Source: Stenomitos frigidus ULC18 (lineage in GTDB: Bacteria; Cyanobacteriota; Cyanobacteriia; Leptolyngbyales; Leptolyngbyaceae). From it: a stretch of DNA of 64,000 bases. The translations under genes were made by a program, and so were the position numbers. Position 1 is the stretch's first letter, and each line of letters opens with the position of its first letter. Shown in pieces: positions 56,047 to 62,460 of the stretch. The notes under the pieces are model-generated. The model was given only the letters and a program-made list of their open reading frames with translations, ran no database searches and was not told where the DNA came from. The stretch lies in assembly GCF_003003795.1 (NCBI RefSeq), contig NZ_PVWK01000159.1:1-64000 (forward strand), read 5' to 3'.

Positions 56047-56259
56047 TCAAGTTAGTTCGGTAGTTGCTCCAGCCGATGAGGCACTGCTGGAGCAACTACT
56101 GACGCTTCGCACCGTTCCTGCAGCAGAGAGCGTCACCACGATCGATTGTTGCGAGACTGCTTGGGCATTGTCGGAGGTGATGACTTCACTTCTGGCCTCT
56201 GCGATCGAGCGGCCATCGGCAGACACGATTCGTTGAAACAAAACCTTGTGCTGATTCAT
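56047..56259 (-). CDS. small Ser-rich-tailed protein
   Basis: The product has 70 residues. MNQHKVLFQRIVSADGRSIAEARSEVITS is a conserved-looking N-terminal half; the tail is Ser/Ala/Thr-rich (VSSCSSSASSAG). I know such proteins from cyanobacteria without a name. It overlaps the isomerase gene by 4 bases (ATGA at 56256-56259), so both are translated together. This points to a role in secretion or as cargo (inference). Confidence 0.65.
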   Translation of the reverse strand: MNQHKVLFQRIVSADGRSIAEARSEVITSDNAQAVSQQSIVVTLSAAGTVRSVSSCSSSASSAGATTELT

Positions 56260-57026
56260 AATCCAGTAGCCTCATCTTCAATAATCGAGGGGGGTTGATT
56301 GTGCAGAAAATGATTGAATTCGGCGTCCAGCCACTCCTTGAATAATTTCTGGAGAATCTCCTGATGAAGCTCAGGGGTCAACTCGGCAGAGAGAAATTCT
56401 TCAACCATCAACAGATGGTATCCCTGTTCTGTTTGAACCGGAGCAATGACTTTTTTAGGGTCAGCCCCAAAGACCAGTGCAGAGATATCTGGCTTCAGAC
56501 TCCAGCGATACAGTTCGCCCTCATAGCCACAGCCGTAGCGGCGTTTGGGGTCAACGTCATAGAGATGGGCGGCTTCGTAAAAACTAATCTCTTCTTCTTC
56601 AATTTCGTAAAAAATTTCTTGAGCAAGCTGCGCATAGGGAACAATGATTTGATAGACGAGTGCCCGCTCAAAATCCAGACGATTTTGAGCGAAGAAGCTT
56701 TCAACATTCTGGTTAAAGAGACATTCAGTCAGCTTTTGCAAGAGTAGCCGATCGCGAATGCCCGCTTCCCAGTCTTCCATTGTAACCAGTTGTTCCTCCA
56801 GCCATGCCAGAGTATCTGAAGCTTTTTGGAGGTGATATTCATGCCGCAAGCGATCGGCTTCCACTTGAATATCCTCAGGGGTAATGGTGATATTTCGGGC
56901 TTGAGCCGCCTCATCAACAATGTGCTGTCGAAGGATTTTGTGGCAGACATCCTTCAACAGTATTTCTTTTTTCAAAGAAAGTACTATCTCATCAATTTCA
57001 ATGACAATCCCTGATACATCAATCAT
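56256..57026 (-). CDS. PpiC/SurA-type peptidylprolyl isomerase
   Basis: ATG 57026 is preferred (a GTG at 57044 is open too), giving 256 residues. An N-terminal helical SurA-like region (CHKILRQHIVDEAAQARNITITPEDIQVEADRLRHEY, split by linkers) leads to a C-terminal rotamase domain (VYQIIVPYAQLAQEIFYEIEEEEISFYEAA, YGCGYEGELYRWSLKPDISALVFG, APVQTEQGYHLLMVEEFL). It has no signal peptide. Such cytoplasmic isomerases accompany HlyB/HlyD-type secretion genes in cyanobacteria. It is first in the pair with the Ser-rich gene. Confidence 0.85.
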   Translation of the reverse strand: MIDVSGIVIEIDEIVLSLKKEILLKDVCHKILRQHIVDEAAQARNITITPEDIQVEADRLRHEYHLQKASDTLAWLEEQLVTMEDWEAGIRDRLLLQKLTECLFNQNVESFFAQNRLDFERALVYQIIVPYAQLAQEIFYEIEEEEISFYEAAHLYDVDPKRRYGCGYEGELYRWSLKPDISALVFGADPKKVIAPVQTEQGYHLLMVEEFLSAELTPELHQEILQKLFKEWLDAEFNHFLHNQPPSIIEDEATGL

Positions 57027-57077
57027 CGGAAAAACGTACACCACGTCAATCGTTTTCAGTTGAACTAACTAACGATT

Positions 57078-57097
57078 GGACATTGTATAAAATGTCC
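57078..57097. promoter_or_regulatory. dyad upstream of the isomerase gene
   Basis: GGACAT-N8-ATGTCC, a perfect 6-bp dyad centred about 60 bp upstream of the isomerase ATG. It is a candidate regulatory site; the binding protein is unknown. Confidence 0.35.
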
Positions 57098-57530
57098 GTC
57101 ACTAGTAAAAGTAGATACAGAATGAAATTTTAACTCAAAAAGAATCTGAATATTGCTTCCAACGCGTCAACAAACAAATATTAACTTTTGGCGACCTGGT
57201 GCTTGAAAAGCGTCACACGAACGTTCAGAGTTTAAGCTCTTAATCAAGATGGTGCTTTGGGGCACTCATTTGCTAGGAACTAGGAAGGCCGCAAGCTTGA
57301 AAAGATCCGTCTAGTGATGCTTATAGCGCTATAGGTGAAGACATCAACTTGTGCACTGCTGACATAGTACAGCACTACAGACTAAGCATCAGAGAGTGTG
57401 ATGGAATGTCCCAGTAGTCATTTGATGCAAACAATGACGTAAGTACAAGAGTCTAGAGCACAACCAAACGTACTGTTGGATGCAGCTTCCTCATCATGAT
57501 CTACTCTTGAAAGATGTTTCTGCCATCTTG

Positions 57531-57543
57531 GCAAGTTTTCGAT
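57531..57543. promoter_or_regulatory. TGCCA-N3-TGGCA site, copy 1
   Basis: TGCCATCTTGGCA, in the divergent region between the isomerase gene and the DUF4347 gene, 318 bp before the latter's ATG. It has the same dyad and spacing as the three sites at 60332-60348, 60894-60906 and 61679-61691. The remainder of 57045-57860 shows no gene. Confidence 0.5.
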
Positions 57544-57860
57544 CTTAGGATGAGTTACTAGTGGTAATGAAGCTGCAGCATAAATTTCTTTAGTGCTTTT
57601 AGTAAATGGGTATGGCTATCTTCTCTGGAGAAAAAAGGTAAGCCCTGATTAATTGTCGCCGTCACAAGCCTTGGCAGGGATACATCGTTTTCTACCGAAA
57701 AGGTGACATTTACTTCAGAGAATATCTCAGATCAGGGCGTTACAAACTGAACGAAACACCCCCTTCTTGTGCTTTAAATTTTTCAAGCTTCTGACACTCA
57801 ACCCAAATAACTGCGCACATTGCATTCTCGACATGCGCTTTGATATTAGGAGTTAATCGA

Positions 57861-59738
57861 ATGGATCTATTACAATTGCCTACCACTTCTGGAACGGGTT
57901 TCCCCACGGCTGATTCACTACTTCCTTCTCTTTATAACGCTAGTGTGACGGTTCTATCTCCTCTTCAAGCTGCAGGAGCATCGCTTACGACCGCCAGCAG
58001 TCAAGCTGTTGCGGTGATTGATGCTGGAGGGCAAGGTTCTGTCTATAGCAGTAACGCTGCCAGTATCGTGACAACGGCACAACCCTCGACGATCGCTAAC
58101 CACTCGATCGCCTTCATCAGCGCTGATGTTTTAGATTCTGATATTTTGTTAAAGGGGCTGCAGCCTGGTGTAGAAATTCATGTTCTTCAGTCATCAGAGC
58201 TAAGCCAGGCGATTCAGCAAATTACGGCAACGCTAACAGGGCGAAGTGGCCTTACCAGTCTACAGATCTTCTCCCATGGCAGTGACGGTAATCTTCAGCT
58301 TGGTAACGGTAATCTAAATGCAAGCAATTTAGCGACGTATAGCAGCGAGATTCACTCTTGGGCTAGCGCTCTAGTTCCAGGTTCAGACATTTTGTTGTAC
58401 GGCTGTGACGTGGCTGCCAGTAATAGTGGCAAAGCGTTTGTGCAACAAATCAGTCAGCTAACCGGGGCTGATGTAGCGGCTTCTATTGATCTCACGGGGA
58501 ACACAGTGTTAGGCGGTAACTGGACGCTGGAATTCCATACGGGAGCGATAGAAACCCCTGATCTCCTCCAACCCTGGGCACAGGCGGCATACAGTCACAT
58601 CCTAGCGACATTTACTGTAACAAATACAAGCGATAGTGGCACTGGTTCCTTGCGGCAAGCGATTCAAGATGCGAATGCGGCGGCTGGTGATGACATCATC
58701 GTATTTAGTGGCGGTTCGTTTGGCGATCAAACACCAGATACTATTACTCTAACCAGCGGGCAACTACAAATCGGCGGCAATCTTACCATTGCTGGAACCG
58801 GCGCTGGTTTATTAAGTATTAGTGGCAACAATGCCAGCCGAGTGTTTCAAATTGATCCAACGATCAACGCAACCATTGCAGACGTGACGATTACAAATGG
58901 TCGAGCGAATGATGGTGCAGGAGTTTTCAATAACGGTGGCTCTGTTGCACTACTCCGAACAACGTTCAATAATAATGTTGCCACAAATGTAGGCGGCGGT
59001 ATTCTCAATGCTGGCGGCTTATTGGTCAATGGCGGCACTTTCAACAGTAATCGGGCTGCAGCAGGGGCAGGGCTCTACAATGCGGGTGGTTTGGAGGTGC
59101 GAAACAGCAACTTCAATACCAACCAGGCCAGCCTGAATGGCGGCGGCATCTACAATAACTCAGGCGCATCCCTCACCGTAGACAATGATTACCTCTCAAG
59201 AAATACTGCAGGAAACGATGGTGGTGGTATCTATAACAGAAGTGGTAGTACGTTAAGCCTGCTAACTAGTGTGATTGTGGATGGTACGGCGGGTCGCTTA
59301 GGCGGTGGTATTGCTAATTTTGGCACCATTACATCCATAGACAATTCTCTGATTCGAGGTAATCGTTCCACAGGCGGGAGTGGTGCGGCGGGTGGTGTTT
59401 TTAATGGCGGCACTGCCAACATCACAAACACCAGCATCCTCGGCAACACGGCTGCAGGGCCGGGTGGTGGTCTTTACAATAATGCTGGAGCGACCCTGAC
59501 CCTGAGAGCGAACAGTCTTGTCTCTGGCAACCGGGGAGCTAGAGGTGGCGGTATCTATAATGAAGGTTCTGCTACGGTTGGGGAAAGCAGCATTATTTCA
59601 AACCGCACGAATGCCCTCAACGGTGTTGGTCCTGATGTTTCTGGAGCCTTCATCAGCGAAGGCTTTAACACCATCTATAGCGCCTCCGGGAGTACTGGCT
59701 TTAGTCCCACACTCGGAGACACCATTATCTTTGGTTGA
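57861..59738 (+). CDS. DUF4347 protein with right-handed beta-helix repeats
   Basis: ATG 57861 (MDLLQLP) has TAGGAG 9 nt upstream, preferred to a start at 57840. The protein then has 625 residues. No signal peptide is present, as is usual for type I secretion cargo. DUF4347 (about 80-235): HVLQSSELSQAIQQI, LQIFSHGSDGNLQLGNG, ILLYGCDVA. Then about 240-620: beta-helix repeats of the GGGIYN/GAGLYNAGG type with FTVTNTSDSGTGSLRQAIQDAN at their start. It ends near a shared terminator at 59790. Confidence 0.88.
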   Translation: MDLLQLPTTSGTGFPTADSLLPSLYNASVTVLSPLQAAGASLTTASSQAVAVIDAGGQGSVYSSNAASIVTTAQPSTIANHSIAFISADVLDSDILLKGLQPGVEIHVLQSSELSQAIQQITATLTGRSGLTSLQIFSHGSDGNLQLGNGNLNASNLATYSSEIHSWASALVPGSDILLYGCDVAASNSGKAFVQQISQLTGADVAASIDLTGNTVLGGNWTLEFHTGAIETPDLLQPWAQAAYSHILATFTVTNTSDSGTGSLRQAIQDANAAAGDDIIVFSGGSFGDQTPDTITLTSGQLQIGGNLTIAGTGAGLLSISGNNASRVFQIDPTINATIADVTITNGRANDGAGVFNNGGSVALLRTTFNNNVATNVGGGILNAGGLLVNGGTFNSNRAAAGAGLYNAGGLEVRNSNFNTNQASLNGGGIYNNSGASLTVDNDYLSRNTAGNDGGGIYNRSGSTLSLLTSVIVDGTAGRLGGGIANFGTITSIDNSLIRGNRSTGGSGAAGGVFNGGTANITNTSILGNTAAGPGGGLYNNAGATLTLRANSLVSGNRGARGGGIYNEGSATVGESSIISNRTNALNGVGPDVSGAFISEGFNTIYSASGSTGFSPTLGDTIIFG

Positions 59739-59789
59739 ATAGCACTAAAATAACAATTCAAATTATCCCCAGTTCCCAAGAAAGTAAGA

Positions 59790-59829
59790 CTAAAAGCCCC
59801 GATTTCTCTAGAGAAGTCGGGGCTTTTAG
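59790..59829. terminator. bidirectional terminator between convergent genes
   Basis: A 20-bp stem, CTAAAAGCCCCGATTTCTCT against its inverse with one mismatch, and T-rich sequence on both sides. Confidence 0.9.
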
Positions 59830-59860
59830 TTTAAGTAGTTTAAGCAAAGAAGGGACAAAA

Positions 59861-60250
59861 TTACCAAGTTCGATAGGTGGAGTACGTAACAGATGAGTTG
59901 ATGGTAGTTGAGTTGCCATTAAAGCTGGTGTTATTTGAAGAGCCATAGAAGCCTACACCTGCGTAAGCGTAAGGGCTAATGCCAAGGGCTCTGCCAGATG
60001 CAGTGGCATTAGACGTGGTGTAGTAAGGGTATAGGGAGGTTGTTGCCAACGTATTGGTCGTGCCAAACGTTTGCTGCCCAGAGGCCGAAGCAAGGACACC
60101 AGCAGCGGCATAACCAGTCCCGGCAGTGGTATAACCGGTCACGAAGGCGCTGGCAGCAGCCCCTGTGATGAAGCATTCTTCTGGTAATGCTTCACCATAT
60201 TCTGAGGACTCAGTCGTCGCTTCTAAATAATCTAGATCAGTGATTAGCAT
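59861..60250 (-). CDS. small secreted-type protein with DLDYLE leader box (3)
   Basis: The protein has 129 residues. It begins MLITDLDYLEATTESSEYGE. The leader has a possible Gly-Ala processing point (EECFITGAAAS, residues about 25-35). The rest is Gly/Ala/Ser/Thr/Tyr/Asn-rich with repeated TTS/GY-type words and no Lys after the leader. RBS GGAGCGAC precedes ATG. The operator at 60332-60348 lies about 90 bp upstream. The function is unknown. It is likely cargo of the nearby HlyD export system (inference). Confidence 0.75.
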   Translation of the reverse strand: MLITDLDYLEATTESSEYGEALPEECFITGAAASAFVTGYTTAGTGYAAAGVLASASGQQTFGTTNTLATTSLYPYYTTSNATASGRALGISPYAYAGVGFYGSSNNTSFNGNSTTINSSVTYSTYRTW

Positions 60251-60331
60251 TGTCGCTCCTTAATCAAATCCGTACTAACACAAAATCAACATATTGCTAT
60301 CTCCGAGCATAGGGAGATTAATCGATTAGGA

Positions 60332-60348
60332 GTTGCCATTATGGCAAC
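60332..60348. promoter_or_regulatory. TGCCA-N3-TGGCA site, copy 2
   Basis: GTTGCCAT-T-ATGGCAAC, a perfect 17-bp palindrome, about 90 bp upstream of the 59861-60250 gene. It is part of the four-site family. Confidence 0.6.
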
Positions 60349-60405
60349 CTTTATTCAAGGTTTAACGAAAACACTCGAGCTAATAGCTAAAATTTTTTAC
60401 TATAA

Positions 60406-60438
60406 AACCTGCCTAATTCGAAAAGAGTTAGGCAGGTT
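60406..60438 (-). terminator. terminator of the 60509 gene
   Basis: AACCTGCCTAA / TTAGGCAGGTT, an 11-bp perfect stem with an 11-nt loop. On the minus strand it is followed by TTATAGTAAAAAATTTT. Confidence 0.85.
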
Positions 60439-60508
60439 CAAGATTCCTAAACATTATTTGATTTAGATTCTAAACAGTAAGCTTAGATTCTAAACCGAAT
60501 AACTAACC

Positions 60509-60808
60509 TTAGTGGAAGACAGAGTTAATGACAGCAACAGATGTGCTAGCCGAGAAAGAGCCACCACCAAAGTCAGCTACAGCAAGGGTGTCAGCTTTGG
60601 TGAAGGAGTAGGTGGGGTAGTAGGTGTAGTTGTTGGCAACACCCTTAGCACCAGCAGCAGCGCTGTTGCTATAGGTCTTGGGGCTATTGACGCTGGTGTA
60701 GAAGCTGTTGTTGGTGTTGAAGTTAATCGAAACCGTGTCAGTTTCGTTGAACCCACCTTCAATGCTAGCATCAACAATTTCAAGATAATTCAGGTCAGAA
60801 ATAATCAT
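60509..60808 (-). CDS. small secreted-type protein with DLNYLE leader and GG site (2)
   Basis: From ATG 60808 (MIISDLNYLEIVDASIEGG; RBS ACGGAGAAA) the product has 99 residues. The leader ends in a Gly-Gly pair (residues 18-19) of the kind cut by C39-type peptidase exporters. The mature part is Asn/Ser/Thr/Tyr/Phe-rich (DTVSINFNTNN, YTYYPTYSFTKADTLAVADFGGG). A start six codons upstream is less likely. Own terminator at 60406 and operator at 60894. Confidence 0.75.
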   Translation of the reverse strand: MIISDLNYLEIVDASIEGGFNETDTVSINFNTNNSFYTSVNSPKTYSNSAAAGAKGVANNYTYYPTYSFTKADTLAVADFGGGSFSASTSVAVINSVFH

Positions 60809-60893
60809 TGTTTTTCTCCGTGTCAATTATTGCTTTGCTCAACTCTCAATTTGAGTTGTTATTAATAAGATAGAATATCTAATTTTTATAGGT

Positions 60894-60906
60894 TGCCATT
60901 TTGGCA
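60894..60906. promoter_or_regulatory. TGCCA-N3-TGGCA site, copy 3
   Basis: TGCCATTTTGGCA, about 92 bp upstream of the 60509-60808 gene. It is part of the four-site family. The 60827-61122 spacer around it also holds a worn piece of a dispersed repeat (GGTTGGGTTAAGG...GTGAAACCCG...TGGGTTTCG at about 60997-61060) and no gene. Confidence 0.6.
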
Positions 60907-61122
60907 GAATTTGAAAGTTAAATTGCCGATGATAATCGATTGAAATTAATACGAAGTTAACTACTTTTCGTTTGTTTAATGCTGACTCTTCAGACGCAGG
61001 TTGGGTTAAGGGGTGAAACCCGATATTTGCATGGGTTTCGCTATCGCTAGCTCATCCTACGAATAACGGTGCCTCCCTACTTAATACTGATTTTTTGGCA
61101 AAGATAAAGGGTGAGAACAGCA

Positions 61123-61157
61123 GACTATTAATCAGACTTAAAGTCTGATTAATAGTC
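61123..61157 (-). terminator. 35-bp perfect palindrome downstream of the 61288 gene
   Basis: Two 17-bp arms (GACTATTAATCAGACTT and inverse) about a single central A. It is probably an mRNA-end hairpin of the gene at 61288-61623. Confidence 0.65.
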
Positions 61158-61185
61158 TCATTTCAACCAATCTTTAGACAGATTA

Positions 61186-61219
61186 AACCGTCTAGATTAA
61201 CTAAATAAGCTAGACGGTT
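61186..61219 (-). terminator. second hairpin, downstream of the 61288 gene
   Basis: AACCGTCTAG (61186-61195) and CTAGACGGTT (61210-61219) are perfect inverses with a 14-nt loop. It lies in tandem with the 61123 palindrome. Confidence 0.6.
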
Positions 61220-61287
61220 CTCGCTCATAATCGATGACGCTCTTATGAGGAGGGCACAGTTATTTATAAGATGATTAAAAATGACGT

Positions 61288-61623
61288 TCAGCTACTCAAG
61301 ACTGACGATGATGAACTGAGAAAGACAGAAACCTGATCACCGCCCTGTATGCCCTGGCCTGCAAACGAAGTGAATGAGGTTTTAATTCTACCATCAGGAC
61401 TTTGGGCACTATTTGAAGTAATTGTCCCCGGAAGATTCTGAACTGAGACAGTAAACGGTAGTGCAACTGGGAATGAAGCACGATAAATTTCCTGCTCGTA
61501 ATTTCTAATCGACAAGATGCGATTAGCCAGGTCGATCGAAAAAACGCCAAAGGAACTCTCTCGACCTTTTAAGGTGTGTAGTTTATCGAGGGTTTCTAGA
61601 TGTTCTAAGTTACGAAGTAACAT
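61288..61623 (-). CDS. small protein with NLEHLE leader box (1)
   Basis: The protein has 111 residues. It starts MLLRNLEHLETLDKLHTLKGRESSFGVFSIDL, a divergent version of the DLNYLE box. The middle looks like a beta domain (RNYEQEIYRASFPVALPFTV), and the tail is Ser-rich (VSVFLSSSSSVLSS). RBS GTGGAGAGC precedes ATG. The operator lies about 60 bp upstream. No Gly-Gly pair is seen in the leader, so it may be only distantly related to the other two. Confidence 0.65.
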   Translation of the reverse strand: MLLRNLEHLETLDKLHTLKGRESSFGVFSIDLANRILSIRNYEQEIYRASFPVALPFTVSVQNLPGTITSNSAQSPDGRIKTSFTSFAGQGIQGGDQVSVFLSSSSSVLSS

Positions 61624-61678
61624 CGCAAGCTCTCCACATTACTAACTAACAACGGTAGCAGAAGCAGCTATTACAGCC

Positions 61679-61691
61679 TGCCAAAACGGCA
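61679..61691. promoter_or_regulatory. TGCCA-N3-CGGCA site, copy 4
   Basis: TGCCAAAACGGCA, the same dyad with one arm changed by one base, about 60 bp upstream of the 61288-61623 gene. Confidence 0.5.
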
Positions 61692-61810
61692 GTTTTATAG
61701 TTCCTTTTTGGCTTGTGTTCAAGCGCTAGAGGCGATCGCTATGCAATATTCTGTAGCAACTAAGGCAACCGTCCTTCGGAGCATGAGCATGAGCATGGGG
61801 AAGGCTAGAT

Positions 61811-62278
61811 TTACCATTCACGTGGCAATACATTGATCTGCTCTTGATAACCCTTCAAAGAAACTTTGAAGGGCAAGTGCCCACCCAGCTTATAATCTAA
61901 CCATTGTGTCAAGCCACCTAGTCCCCCCGCTCGCATTTGTCCGGCTTGGCTACCAATAGCTTCGACATAATTCAAATCGTTAATCTTGCTTGCGCTTTGT
62001 TGAGGCAATAAGCGATTTGCATGGATGACTGGGCTATTGGCATCTGTGCTCATACCGACTTGTTTAGAGCGATGCCTGGTCTGGCAGTTATCTTTAGTCA
62101 ACCGATTGTAGGTGCGGTAGGGAATGTAATGGAGGGGGTTATAGCCAGCAAACCGTAGGATGAGCACACATGCCCAGGAATACTTTCCTTCCAGTATGGC
62201 TTCTACGATTTGATTAAATTGTTCGGGTGTCATGACCCTGTCTAGCTTTGGGTTTGAGAAAGGGATTTGCTGATTCAT
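61811..62278 (-). CDS. HetP-family protein with DLNYVE box in its tail
   Basis: From ATG 62278 ([20 protein letters not shown]) the protein has 155 residues; an upstream start at 62341 adds 21 residues. The HetP core at about 15-65 is clear: [42 protein letters not shown]. HetP-like proteins affect heterocyst commitment in Nostoc, but relatives exist elsewhere. The tail contains [22 protein letters not shown], the box seen in the neighbouring small proteins, with a Gly pair 12 residues on. It is located between HlyD and the small genes. Confidence 0.85.
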   Translation of the reverse strand: MNQQIPFSNPKLDRVMTPEQFNQIVEAILEGKYSWACVLILRFAGYNPLHYIPYRTYNRLTKDNCQTRHRSKQVGMSTDANSPVIHANRLLPQQSASKINDLNYVEAIGSQAGQMRAGGLGGLTQWLDYKLGGHLPFKVSLKGYQEQINVLPREW

Positions 62279-62460
62279 CTCTATATGCTTTTTAGAATGA
62301 AAGGACTGTACTTTACAGCTGTTGTCAAATGGTTCAGCCACTGTGCGTTCGCGGAGCGAGTGCTTGCACTTACATCTTGTTCGCGGGTGTGAGCGTCTCG
62401 TTCACAGTAGGTTAATATGACTTATTCAAACGAAAATCGCTGTAAGTGATTTGATGGCTT

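Noticed and set aside
61686-61700. hope of a LexA or NtcA site in the TGCCA palindromes
   Set aside because: Neither the cyanobacterial LexA box nor GTAN8TAC fits; the dyad is different and the regulator unknown.
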